From: Ramlibacter pinisoli
GTDB taxonomy: Bacteria > Pseudomonadota > Gammaproteobacteria > Burkholderiales > Burkholderiaceae_C
Direction of reading: 5' to 3'
Length of the DNA stretch: 64,000 bases
Assembly: GCF_009758015.1 (NCBI RefSeq)
Contig: NZ_WSEL01000006.1
Coordinates: forward strand, 127,385 to 191,384
Part shown: one piece after another, positions 8,969-17,085 of the stretch
How positions within the stretch are numbered: the stretch's first letter is position 1
Layout: every line of letters starts with the position of its first letter
Notes under the pieces: model-generated
The model's input: only the letters and a program-made list of their open reading frames with translations
Databases searched by the model: none
Told to the model about the DNA's origin: nothing
Position numbers and translations under genes: made by a program

Positions 8969-9587
8969 GCAGCAGCGAATCGAAGGTGGCGATCAGTCCG
9001 TCGAAGGTGGCCACGGCGGCGCGCACGGCGCCGGCCTGGCCGGCCGGATCGGCGTCGAGGGCATCGGCCAGCAGGCGCTGGAACGCGCGCCAGCGCGCGG
9101 CGGTGCCGGCGCCGCCGCCGTGGAAATAGGCCAGGCCGTGCTCGGGCCGCAGCCCGAGGTGGCGCTGCACCTGGGCCGCGATGACCTGGCCGCCGAGGGC
9201 GGATCCTTCCAGCACATAGAGCGAGCCGAGCGCCTCGGCCGGGCCGGCCAGCGGCGGCACGCGGGCCAGCCACGGCAGGGCCGGCAGGCCCAGCGCGCCC
9301 AGGTCGCGCCGCGCCAGGGCGGCCCGGCGGCCCGCGGTGAACCAGGGCTGCAAGTGGAGCGGCAGCGCGCGCAGCAGGCGCGGCTCCCAGACCGCCAGGA
9401 AGGCGTCGAAGCCTTGCAGCACCCGCCCGTAGTGCGCACGGCCGAAGCCCTGGCGCAATCCCAACTGCGACTCGATCGCTGCGTGCCGGCCGGCGGTGGC
9501 CTGGCGCAGCAGGTCCAGCGTCGTGGCACCGGCCCCCGTCAGCTGCCGGACGCTGGGCACCGGCTTGTCATCCTGCTCTCGAACCAT
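8949..9587 (-). CDS. bphO: Heme oxygenase (biliverdin-producing), BphO type
   Basis: A 212-residue heme oxygenase-like protein that would open heme to biliverdin, the chromophore of the adjacent phytochrome. His35 in ATAGRHAAIE is the expected proximal heme ligand, and the distal helix region LYVLEGSALGGQVI fits the G-rich distal motif of bacterial heme oxygenases. First gene of the bphO-bphP-receiver-hybrid kinase operon. It overlaps bphP by 20 nt. The ATG follows a weak GGA; a 9-bp inverted repeat lies just upstream and may control it. Confidence 0.9.
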   Translation of the reverse strand: MVREQDDKPVPSVRQLTGAGATTLDLLRQATAGRHAAIESQLGLRQGFGRAHYGRVLQGFDAFLAVWEPRLLRALPLHLQPWFTAGRRAALARRDLGALGLPALPWLARVPPLAGPAEALGSLYVLEGSALGGQVIAAQVQRHLGLRPEHGLAYFHGGGAGTAARWRAFQRLLADALDADPAGQAGAVRAAVATFDGLIATFDSLLHERAAA

Positions 9588-9597
9588 TCAACATCCA

Positions 9598-9634
9598 AGA
9601 TTCGTCCCGCCCCCGCGGACAAAGCGACGAATCT
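9598..9634. promoter_or_regulatory. 9-bp inverted repeat upstream of bphO
   Basis: AGATTCGTC (9598-9606) and GACGAATCT (9626-9634) are perfect inverted copies separated by 19 nt. They end 11 bp before the bphO start codon, in the 140-bp gap between the permease gene and bphO. The element could be an operator at the operon promoter or an RNA stem near the translation start. No matching regulator is encoded next to it. Confidence 0.45.
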
Positions 9635-9667
9635 GCCAGAGGAGCCCTCGCGGCCGTGTAGGAGGAT

Positions 9668-9686
9668 TCCGACACCGGTCGTCGGA
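9668..9686. promoter_or_regulatory. Short dyad further upstream of bphO
   Basis: TCCGAC (9668-9673) and GTCGGA (9681-9686) form a 6-bp inverted repeat with a 7-nt spacer that itself contains ACCGGT. It lies about 80 bp upstream of the bphO start in the same gap as the 9-bp dyad. Short dyads arise often in GC-rich DNA, so it is only a candidate site. Confidence 0.25.
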
Positions 9687-9727
9687 GCAGCCCGGGCCTG
9701 CGTGCCGGACCCGGCGCGGGGAGCGCG

Positions 9728-10726
9728 CTAGCGCAGGAGGGCGACCGCGCCCGAGAAGGTGACGAAGGCGGCGGCCGTGGTCAGCAGGATGATGCGGGCG
9801 ATGCGGCCGTTGTCGGCGCCGAAGCGCTCGGCCAGCAGCGACACGTTGCTGGCGCTCGGCAGCGCCGCCACCAGCACCATCACGGTGAGGGCGAACCGGT
9901 CCAGCGGCAGCCGCACGGCGATGGCCAGCAGGCCGACGCCCAGCACCAGCAGCGGGTGCAGCACCAGCTTGGCGGCCGCCACCGGCACGAAGTCGGCCGC
10001 CGGCGGCGCCGCCTGCTCCTGCGCCGCCGCCACCATCTGCGAGCGGGCCAGCACGGCGCCGATGGTGAACAGGGCCACCGGCGAGGCGGCGTCGGCCAGC
10101 ATGCCGATCAGGGCTGCGACCGGCTTGGCCGGCACCAGGTCCAGGGCCGACGCGGCGGCGCCCAGCACGATGGCCCAGGGCATCGGGTTGGTCGCCACGC
10201 CGCGCAGCGCCCGCCGCGCCGCCTGCGCCGAGCCGTGCTGGTCGGCGCCGTCCAGCCGCGACAGCCCGATGCACAGCGAGGTGGTGACCACCAGGTCGAT
10301 CAGGATGGTGAGGATGGCCGGGCCGGCCGCCGCCGGGCCGAGCAGCGCCACCAGCAGCGGCACGCCCATGAAGCCGGTGTTGGGGAACGCCGCCACCAGC
10401 GCGCCGAAGGCGGCATCGTTCCAGCGGATGCGCTCGTTCAGGGTGAAGGTCACCGTGCCGCCGACCATCAGCAGGGCGCACGGCAGGTAGACCGCCAGCG
10501 CGGCGCCGTCGAACAGCTGCGCCACCGGCGTGCTGGCGCCGAACCGGTACAGCATGCAGGGCAGCGCGAAGAACAGCACGAAGGTGTTCAGCCCGCCGAT
10601 CGCCTCCAGCGGCAGCATGCGGCGGCGGGCGGCCAGGTAGCCGCACAGCACCAGCGCGAAGAAGGGAAAGGTGACCTGCAGGATGGCCAGCACGGCAGCG
10701 ATTGTCGGGGCAACGCCGGCCGGCAC
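9728..10726 (-). CDS. AEC-family transporter (auxin efflux carrier type permease)
   Basis: Integral membrane permease with about ten hydrophobic segments in two halves. It begins with FPFFALVLCGYLAARR and has the typical N-terminal stretch NTFVLFFALPCMLYRF. AEC proteins export or import organic anions, but the substrate cannot be read from sequence. I chose the GTG at 10726 (332 residues) because an in-frame ATG at 10831 would add an Arg/Gly-rich leader unlike the family; neither start has a good Shine-Dalgarno. The gene stands between the bph operon and the divergent rep gene. Confidence 0.85.
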   Translation of the reverse strand: MPAGVAPTIAAVLAILQVTFPFFALVLCGYLAARRRMLPLEAIGGLNTFVLFFALPCMLYRFGASTPVAQLFDGAALAVYLPCALLMVGGTVTFTLNERIRWNDAAFGALVAAFPNTGFMGVPLLVALLGPAAAGPAILTILIDLVVTTSLCIGLSRLDGADQHGSAQAARRALRGVATNPMPWAIVLGAAASALDLVPAKPVAALIGMLADAASPVALFTIGAVLARSQMVAAAQEQAAPPAADFVPVAAAKLVLHPLLVLGVGLLAIAVRLPLDRFALTVMVLVAALPSASNVSLLAERFGADNGRIARIILLTTAAAFVTFSGAVALLR

Positions 10727-10803
10727 TTTGTCGCCCTGCTGACGCCTGCCGGCCACGCGCCTGCCGCCGCCGCGCGGGTGCACACGCGGCGGCACTTTGT
10801 CGC
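10721..10803. repeat. 14-bp direct repeat between the AEC gene and rep
   Basis: CGGCACTTTGTCGC occurs at 10721-10734 and again at 10790-10803, exactly 69 bp apart. One copy overlaps the proposed GTG start of the permease, the other lies about 70 bp before the rep start. It may be a regulatory site in the divergent promoter region or a chance duplication. Confidence 0.4.
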
Positions 10804-10875
10804 GCCCTCCCCGGAACGCGGCCGCTATCATCGGCCGCTCGCCCGCCCGCCCCCTCCCCGAGCAGTCCCCCCCGC

Positions 10876-12966
10876 ATGTCCGGCCTCAACCTCGCGCAGC
10901 AGGATGCCGTCAACTACCTGCATGGCCCCTGCCTGGTGCTGGCCGGCGCCGGCTCGGGCAAGACGCGGGTGATCACGCACAAGGTGGCGCGCCTGATCCA
11001 GACCGGGATGGACGCCAAGCGCATCCTGGCCATCACCTTCACCAACAAGGCGGCCGCCGAGATGCGCGAGCGCGCCAAGTCGCTGATCGGCAGGCCGGCC
11101 AAGGACGTGGTGATCTGCACCTTCCACGCGCTGGGCGTGCGGCTGCTGCGCCAGGACGGGCAGGTGCTGGGCCTCAAGCCCCAGTTCTCCATCCTGGACG
11201 CCGACGACGTCACCTCCATCCTGAAGGACGCCGGCGGCACCACCGACGCCGCCACCGCGCGCCAGTGGCAGTGGGCGATCAGCCTGTGGAAGAACATGGG
11301 GCTGAACGCGTCGCAGGCGCTGGCCCAGGCCAAGGACGACAACGAGCGCGTCACCGCCACCATCATGGCGCGCTACGAGGAGCGGCTGGCGGCCTACCAG
11401 AGCGTCGACTTCGACGACCTGATCGGGCTGCCGCTCCGGCTGCTGCAGGAGCACGACGAGGTGCGCGACAAGTGGCAGCGCCAGCTCGGGCACGTGCTGG
11501 TCGACGAGTACCAGGACACCAACGCCACCCAGTACGAGCTGCTGAAGCTGCTGGTGGGCGCGCGCGGCGGCTTCACCGCGGTGGGCGACGACGACCAGTC
11601 GATCTACGGCTGGCGCGGCGCCACGCTGGACAACCTGCGGCGCCTGCCGCAGGACTATCCGCAGCTGAAGGTGATCAAGCTGGAGCAGAACTACCGCTCC
11701 ACCAGCGCCATCCTGCGCGCGGCCAACAACGTCATCCAGCCCAACCCCAAGCTGTTCCCCAAGACGCTGTTCTCGGAGCTCGGCGAGGGCGAGCCGGTGC
11801 GCATCGTCGACTGCGACAACGAGGAGCACGAGGCCGAGCGCGCGGTGGCCCGCATGCTGTCGATCCGCGCCAGCGGCGGCGGCAAGGACTGGAAGGACTT
11901 CGCCGTGCTGTACCGCGCCAACCACCAGGCGCGCATCTTCGAGCAGGCGCTGCGCAAGGCGCAGGTGCCCTACAAGGTGTCCGGCGGCCAGAGCTTCTTC
12001 GACCGCGCCGAGATCCGCGACCTGTGCGCCTGGCTGCGGCTGTGGGTCAACGAGGACGACGACCCGGCGTTCCTGCGTGCGGTGACCACGCCCAAGCGCG
12101 GCATCGGCCACCAGACGCTGGCCAGCCTGGGCACCTTCGCCAACCAGTACAAGCTGAGCCTGTTCGGCGCGCTGTTCTCGTCCTCGCTCGGCGCCGTGCT
12201 GTCGGCCCGCGCGCTGGGCAGCCTGCAGGAGTTCGGCCGCTTCGTGAACGACCTGCAGTTCCGCGCCCGCCGCACCGAGGGCGCCGAGGACGCCAAGGCC
12301 TTCCTGACCGACTGGCTCAAGGACATCGGCTACGAGAAGCACCTGTACGACAGCGAGGAGAGCGAGAAGCTGGCCGCCTCGCGCTGGACCAACGTGCTGG
12401 AGTTCTGCGACTGGATGGCGGCGCGCTGCGGCGGCCAGATCGATGACACGGCGGGCGTGCAGGTCGCCAGCGAGAAGAAGACCCTGCTGGAGGTGGCGCA
12501 GACCATCGCGCTGCTGTCCACCATCAGCGAGCGCGAGAAGGACCAGAACGTGGTGACGCTGTCGACGCTGCACGCCTCCAAGGGCCTGGAGTGGCCGCAC
12601 GTGATGCTGGTCGGCTGCGTCGAGGGCATGCTGCCGTTCAAGCTGGGCGACGACGACAACCCGGGCGGCAAGGCCGACGGGCCCATGAGCGAGGGCATCC
12701 TGCAGCGCCTGCAGGAGGAGCGGCGCCTGATGTACGTGGGCATCACGCGGGCCCAGCGCTCGCTCGCGGTGAGCTGGACCAAGCGGCGCAAGAAGGGCCG
12801 CGAGGTCGTGGCGGCGCAGCCCAGCCGCTTCATCGCCGAGATGGCGCTGGAAAAGGCCACCACCCGGGAGGACCCGCGCGAGAAGCTGCGCGCGCTGCGG
12901 GCCGAGTTCGCGAAGAAGAGCGCCGACAGCGCAGCCGCCGCGGCCGCGGCGCAGGGACCGGCCTGA
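10876..12966 (+). CDS. rep: ATP-dependent DNA helicase Rep
   Basis: Superfamily 1A 3'-5' helicase of 696 residues, assisting replication past obstacles. All family motifs are visible: Walker A GAGSGKTR, motif Ia (FTNKAAAEMR), motif II VDEYQDTN, motif III GDDDQSIYGWRGA, motif IV LEQNYRST, motif V (TLHASKGLEW) and motif VI VGITRAQ. The opening MSGLNLAQQDAV and the length favour Rep over UvrD or PcrA. The ATG at 10876 is chosen because Rep proteins start just before the QQxAV segment; longer in-frame starts add low-complexity sequence. Confidence 0.95.
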   Translation: MSGLNLAQQDAVNYLHGPCLVLAGAGSGKTRVITHKVARLIQTGMDAKRILAITFTNKAAAEMRERAKSLIGRPAKDVVICTFHALGVRLLRQDGQVLGLKPQFSILDADDVTSILKDAGGTTDAATARQWQWAISLWKNMGLNASQALAQAKDDNERVTATIMARYEERLAAYQSVDFDDLIGLPLRLLQEHDEVRDKWQRQLGHVLVDEYQDTNATQYELLKLLVGARGGFTAVGDDDQSIYGWRGATLDNLRRLPQDYPQLKVIKLEQNYRSTSAILRAANNVIQPNPKLFPKTLFSELGEGEPVRIVDCDNEEHEAERAVARMLSIRASGGGKDWKDFAVLYRANHQARIFEQALRKAQVPYKVSGGQSFFDRAEIRDLCAWLRLWVNEDDDPAFLRAVTTPKRGIGHQTLASLGTFANQYKLSLFGALFSSSLGAVLSARALGSLQEFGRFVNDLQFRARRTEGAEDAKAFLTDWLKDIGYEKHLYDSEESEKLAASRWTNVLEFCDWMAARCGGQIDDTAGVQVASEKKTLLEVAQTIALLSTISEREKDQNVVTLSTLHASKGLEWPHVMLVGCVEGMLPFKLGDDDNPGGKADGPMSEGILQRLQEERRLMYVGITRAQRSLAVSWTKRRKKGREVVAAQPSRFIAEMALEKATTREDPREKLRALRAEFAKKSADSAAAAAAAQGPA

Positions 12967-12968
12967 GC

Positions 12969-13376
12969 GTGCGCGCCGCGCGGCCGTTGCTGTTCGCGCT
13001 GGTCGCCGTGACGGCGGCGGCGGCGCACGCGCAGGCGCCCTGCCCGGCGCCGGCCGACGTGCAGCCGCTCGACCTGGTGGGGCTGTGGCGGGCCGAATTC
13101 GAGGGCGGCGGCGGCGCCACGCTGCTGCTGGAGCCGCACCGCGAGTACGCGCAGAGCCTGTCGGGCGAGGTGAACCGCAACGGCGAGCGCGCCCGCGTCG
13201 CCGCCGACCTGGACGACGGCGCCTTCACGCTGGAGGAGTCGGTCGACGGCCAGCGCATCGCCGCCACCTGGCAGGGCGATCTGGTGGCGGACTCCTGCGG
13301 CCGCGAGATCCGCGGCACCCGCAGCGGCGGCTGGGACCGCAGCCTGCCGTTCGTGCTGCGCCGCCTCGGTCGCTGA
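12969..13376 (+). CDS. Small secreted hypothetical protein
   Basis: A 135-residue protein with an N-terminal signal peptide (basic start, hydrophobic core, cleavage expected after AHAQA). The mature part is beta-rich with two Cys, one near each end (APCPAPAD and VADSCGRE), which could form a disulfide in the periplasm. GTG start 2 nt after the rep stop, so it is probably co-transcribed with rep. The fold resembles a small lipocalin/META-like barrel only vaguely; no function is assigned. Confidence 0.65.
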   Translation: MRAARPLLFALVAVTAAAAHAQAPCPAPADVQPLDLVGLWRAEFEGGGGATLLLEPHREYAQSLSGEVNRNGERARVAADLDDGAFTLEESVDGQRIAATWQGDLVADSCGREIRGTRSGGWDRSLPFVLRRLGR

Positions 13377-13387
13377 GGCGGCCGGCC

Positions 13388-14572
13388 TCAGGCCGCGCGC
13401 AGGTCTTCCAGCGGGCCGAAGAACTCGTAGCGCAGCTGCTGCTGCGGCACGCCCAGGTCGAGCCCGCTGCGGTAGACCGACTGCATGAAGGGCTTGGGGC
13501 CCAGCAGGTAGAGGTCGACGTCGCGGTCGCCCGGCAGCTGCTGCGCCAGCAGCTCGCGGGTGACGAGGCCTGTGGCGTGCGGCCGGTCCTCCGCGCGCGG
13601 CCGGTCGTACACGTAGGTCACGCGGACGTTGGCGTGGCGGGCGGCGATGGCGTCGACGCGCTGGCGGAACGCGTGCACGCGGCCGTCGCGGGCGGCGTGG
13701 ATGAAGCGGATCGGCCGGCCGCCGGGCGCGGCCGCCTCCAGCATGCTCATCGCCGGGGTGATGCCGACGCCGCCGGTCACCAGCACCAGCGGCCGCTGTG
13801 CGTCCTCGGCCAGGGTGAAGTCGCCGCAGGGCGCGAGGGCGTCGATCGGCGTGCCGACCACGGCCGTGTCGTGCAGCCAGCCCGAGGCCTTGCCCTGGGG
13901 CTCGCGCTTGACGCTGATGCGGTACCAGGGCTTGCCCGGCGCGTCCGACAGCGAGTAGTTGCGGCGCATGGTCTCGCCGTCGATGGACAGCACCAGCGTC
14001 AGGTACTGGCCGGGAACGAAGGCGAGCAGCGGCCCGCCGTCCACCGGCTCGAGGTAGAACGAGGTGATGACGTCGCTCTCGGCGACCCGGCGCGCCACGC
14101 GGAACGCGCGCTGGCCGCGCCAGCCGCCGTCGCGGGCCGCGTTGGCGGCGTAGACCTGCTCCTCGGCGGCGATCAGCAGCTTGGCCAGCTCGCCGTAGGC
14201 GGCGCCCCAGGCGTCGATGATCTCGTCGGTCGCGGCGTCGCCCAGCACGTCCTTGATGGCGCGCAGCAGGCACTGGCCGACGATGGGGTAGTGCTCGGGC
14301 AGCACGCCCAGCGCGGCGTGCTTGTGGATGATGCGCGGCAGCGCGCCGGCGATCTCGCCCAGGCGGTCGATGTGGGCCGCATAGGCCAGCACGGCGCCGG
14401 CCAGGGCGCGCGACTGGGTGCCGCTGGCCTGGTGGGCCTCGTTGAAGAAGGCCTTGAGCTCGGGATGCTCGCCGAGCATCACGGTATAGAAGTGGCGGGT
14501 GATGGCCTCGCCGTGCTGCTGCAGCGCGGGAACGGTGGCCTTGATCAGGGTGATGGCGTGGGGTGACAACAT
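13388..14572 (-). CDS. hmp: Flavohemoprotein (nitric oxide dioxygenase)
   Basis: Converts NO and O2 to nitrate using NAD(P)H, FAD and heme, in the cytoplasm. 394 residues, the usual length. Globin residues sit at the E. coli Hmp numbers: TyrB10 at 29, GlnE7 at 53, proximal His85 and Tyr95. The FAD-binding RNYS motif and the NAD-binding segment GGVGITP follow. Divergent from norR across 95 bp that contain an inverted repeat matching the NorR consensus, so NO-induced expression is likely. Confidence 0.97.
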   Translation of the reverse strand: MLSPHAITLIKATVPALQQHGEAITRHFYTVMLGEHPELKAFFNEAHQASGTQSRALAGAVLAYAAHIDRLGEIAGALPRIIHKHAALGVLPEHYPIVGQCLLRAIKDVLGDAATDEIIDAWGAAYGELAKLLIAAEEQVYAANAARDGGWRGQRAFRVARRVAESDVITSFYLEPVDGGPLLAFVPGQYLTLVLSIDGETMRRNYSLSDAPGKPWYRISVKREPQGKASGWLHDTAVVGTPIDALAPCGDFTLAEDAQRPLVLVTGGVGITPAMSMLEAAAPGGRPIRFIHAARDGRVHAFRQRVDAIAARHANVRVTYVYDRPRAEDRPHATGLVTRELLAQQLPGDRDVDLYLLGPKPFMQSVYRSGLDLGVPQQQLRYEFFGPLEDLRAA

Positions 14573-14647
14573 GGCAGTCCTGTCTCACGATCCGTGCCAG
14601 CCCTGCAGCGCGCGCAAGTCCTTGTCACGGCACGGAATTGCCGGCCT

Positions 14648-14664
14648 GTGGTCCAATCGACCAC
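14648..14664. promoter_or_regulatory. Candidate NorR operator
   Basis: GTGGTC (14648-14653) and GACCAC (14659-14664) form a perfect 6-bp inverted repeat with a 5-nt spacer. The core reads GGT-N7-ACC, the consensus described for NorR in Ralstonia. It lies 3 bp before the norR start and about 76 bp upstream of the hmp start, where an enhancer site for hmp would be expected. A weaker GT-N7-AC lies closer to hmp. No convincing sigma54 -24/-12 element was found. Confidence 0.6.
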
Positions 14665-14667
14665 GAG

Positions 14668-16275
14668 ATGTTCGCAGTCGATTCCACAACGGCGGCGGTC
14701 GAAACGACCACCGCAGCCCCTCCCTCCCCCACCTCCGACACCGAGCGCTTCCAGCAGCTGCTGGCGGCCGCCAAGCGGGCCGTGCGCTGCGATGCGGTCG
14801 CCCTGCTGCAGCTCGAGGCCGGCGTGCTGACGCCGGTGGCCGTCGACGGCCTGAGCCTGGAGACCCTGGGCCGGCGCTTCGCGGTGGCGGCGCACCCGCG
14901 CCTGGCCCGGCTGGTCGAGAGCGCGTCGGTGCTGCGCTTTCCCGCCGACTGCCCGCTGCCCGACCCCTACGACGGCCTGGTGCTGGGGCAGGCGAACCTG
15001 CTGGCCGTGCACGACTGCATGGGCGCGCCGCTGCACGTGGGCGGCCGCCTCTGGGGATTGCTGACCTTCGACACCCTGGCCGCCGGCACGCTGGCGGCGG
15101 TGGCCACCAGCCAGGTCGAGGCGGTGGTGCGCCTGATCGAGTCGGGCCTGGAGGCGGTCGAGACCCTGCGCGCGGTGCGGGCCCAGGCCGCGCGCGAACA
15201 GGCCGCCGCGCGCGCCTGGCAATCGGCCCATGCGCCGGCCCGCGAGCTGCTGGGCACCAGCCCGGCGATGCAGCGGCTGCGGGCCGAGATCGACACCGTG
15301 GCCGCCTCCGACCTCACCGTGCTGGTGCTGGGCGAGACCGGCGTCGGCAAGGACCTGGTGTCCCAACGCCTGCATGCCGCCTCGCTGCGGCGCGACCGGC
15401 CCCTGGTGCAGGTGAACTGCGCCGCCCTGCCCGAGTCGCTGGCCGACAGCGAGCTGTTCGGCCACCGCAAGGGCGCCTTCACCGGCGCGGTGCAGGACCG
15501 GGTGGGCAAGTTCGAGCTGGCCGACGGCGGCACGCTGTTCCTCGACGAGGTGGGCGAGCTGCCGCTGGCGGTGCAGGCCAAGCTGCTGCGCGTGCTGCAA
15601 AGCGGCGAGGTGCAGCGGCCCGGCAGCGACCGGCTGGTGCAGGTGAACGTGCGCGTGGTCGCGGCCACCAACCGCGACCTCGGCGAGGCGATCCGCCAGG
15701 GCCGCTTCCGGGCCGACCTGTACCACCGGCTGGCGGTCTACCCGCTGGTGGTGCCGCCGCTGCGCGAGCGCGGGCGCGACGTGCTCACCTTGGCCGGCGG
15801 CTTCCTGGAGGAGAACCAGCACCGCCTGGGCGCGCGCAACCTGCGCCTGGCGCCCGAGGCCAAGGCGGCCCTGCTGGCGCATGCCTGGCCCGGCAACGTG
15901 CGCGAACTGGAGCACGTGCTCAGCCGCGCCGCCCTGCGCGCGGTGGCCGAGCCGCGCCGGCCGGCGCGCTGGGTGTCGATCGAGCTGCGCCACATCGCGC
16001 TCGAGGGGGCGCCGCCGCAGGCGTTGCCGGCGCCCTCCCCGCTGGCCGCGCGTCGGCCGGAACCCGCGCCGGACCCGATGCCGAACCTGCCGGCCGGGCC
16101 GGGGCAGACCCTGCGCGCGGCGACCGAGGACTTCCAGCGGCGCTGGATCCAGGCCAGCCTGGCGCGCCACGCCGGCCAGCCCAGCCGGGCCGCGGCCGAG
16201 GCCGGCATGGACCGCAGCAACTTCCACCGCCTGCTGCGGCGGCTCGGGTTGGCGACGACGCCGCCGGCCGGCTGA
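14668..16275 (+). CDS. norR: Nitric-oxide-responsive sigma54 activator NorR
   Basis: A 535-residue bacterial enhancer-binding protein. An N-terminal GAF domain (about 20-180) would hold the NO-sensing iron. The AAA+ domain has Walker A GETGVGKD, the sigma54-contacting loop GAFTGA and Walker [15 protein letters not shown]-terminal Fis-type helix-turn-helix ([18 protein letters not shown]) binds DNA. The ATG at 14668 fits NorR length; an earlier in-frame ATG would run through the candidate operator. Divergent from hmp, its probable target. Stops back to back with xthA at TGATCA. Confidence 0.93.
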   Translation: MFAVDSTTAAVETTTAAPPSPTSDTERFQQLLAAAKRAVRCDAVALLQLEAGVLTPVAVDGLSLETLGRRFAVAAHPRLARLVESASVLRFPADCPLPDPYDGLVLGQANLLAVHDCMGAPLHVGGRLWGLLTFDTLAAGTLAAVATSQVEAVVRLIESGLEAVETLRAVRAQAAREQAAARAWQSAHAPARELLGTSPAMQRLRAEIDTVAASDLTVLVLGETGVGKDLVSQRLHAASLRRDRPLVQVNCAALPESLADSELFGHRKGAFTGAVQDRVGKFELADGGTLFLDEVGELPLAVQAKLLRVLQSGEVQRPGSDRLVQVNVRVVAATNRDLGEAIRQGRFRADLYHRLAVYPLVVPPLRERGRDVLTLAGGFLEENQHRLGARNLRLAPEAKAALLAHAWPGNVRELEHVLSRAALRAVAEPRRPARWVSIELRHIALEGAPPQALPAPSPLAARRPEPAPDPMPNLPAGPGQTLRAATEDFQRRWIQASLARHAGQPSRAAAEAGMDRSNFHRLLRRLGLATTPPAG

Positions 16276-17085
16276 TCAGCCCAGCCAGCCCATTTCGTAG
16301 CCGACCGTGATCGGCGCGTGGTCGGAGAACTTCTCGGCCTTGTAGATCGCCTCGCTGCGCGCCAGCTGCGCCACCGCCGGCGTCGCCAGGTGATAGTCCA
16401 GGCGCCAGCCGACGTTGTTGGCGTAGGCCTGGCCGCGGTTGCTCCACCAGGTGTAGCTCTCGTCGGTGGTGTCGGGACGCAGCTGCCGGTAGACGTCGAC
16501 CACGCCGTGCTCGTCGAGCAGCCGGGTCATCCAGGCCCTCTCCTCGGGCAGGAAGCCGCTGTTCTTGCGGTTGCTGCGCCAGTTCTTCAGGTCCTGCTCC
16601 TTGTGGGCGATGTTGACGTCGCCGCACAGCACGAACTCGCGCTCGGCCTTGGTGCGCAGCAGGTGCGGCTCGAAGGCATCGAGGAAGCGGAACTTGGCCT
16701 GCTGCCGCTCCTCGCCGGAGGAGCCGCTCGGGAAGTAGGCGCTGATGACCGAGAAGCGGCGCGCCGGCGTGTCGAAGCGCAGTTCGACGTAGCGCCCCTC
16801 GGCGTCGAATTCGTCCGAACCGAAGCCCACCACCACCTCGCTGGGCTCGTGCCGGCTGTAGACGCCGACGCCCGAGTAGCCCTTCTTCTGGGCGAAGTGG
16901 AAATGGCCCTTCAGGCCGGCCAGGCTGTCGAAGCGGCCGGCGATGTCGTCGGCGCCGGCCTTGACCTCCTGCACGCAAATACAATCGGGGCTCGCCTTTG
17001 CGAGCCATGCCTCCACGCCCTTGCTGGCGGCCGAACGGATACCGTTGAGGTTGAGGCTGGTCAGTTTGAACAAGGAATTTCCCAT
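16276..17085 (-). CDS. xthA: Exodeoxyribonuclease III
   Basis: AP endonuclease and 3'-5' exonuclease of base-excision repair, about 269 residues. Motifs of the EEP family are present: LNLNGIRS, the metal-binding Glu in CVQEVK, the Tyr/Pro motif AYFPSGS, GDVNIAH and the C-terminal SDHAP. The ATG at 17085 shares two bases with the divergent pyrE ATG. A TTG four codons further on (LFKLTS) would separate the two genes and fits the family N-terminus equally well. Ends directly against norR. Confidence 0.95.
   Translation of the reverse strand: MGNSLFKLTSLNLNGIRSAASKGVEAWLAKASPDCICVQEVKAGADDIAGRFDSLAGLKGHFHFAQKKGYSGVGVYSRHEPSEVVVGFGSDEFDAEGRYVELRFDTPARRFSVISAYFPSGSSGEERQQAKFRFLDAFEPHLLRTKAEREFVLCGDVNIAHKEQDLKNWRSNRKNSGFLPEERAWMTRLLDEHGVVDVYRQLRPDTTDESYTWWSNRGQAYANNVGWRLDYHLATPAVAQLARSEAIYKAEKFSDHAPITVGYEMGWLG

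Noticed and set aside
10790..10831. Sigma70 promoter for rep (TATCAT at 10826)
   Set aside because: The nearest -35-like TTGTCG is 23 bp away, too far.
12330..14588. Very long minus-strand open frame (752 codons) across rep and hmp
   Set aside because: It is the antisense of rep and a shifted frame of hmp; composition is Arg/Pro/Ala-rich with no family signature, as expected in GC-rich DNA.
14585..14660. Sigma54 -24/-12 element for hmp or norR
   Set aside because: TGGCACG upstream of hmp lacks a TTGC at the right place and would put the start on the ATG; CGGCACG-N3-TTGC towards norR has a one-base-short spacer.
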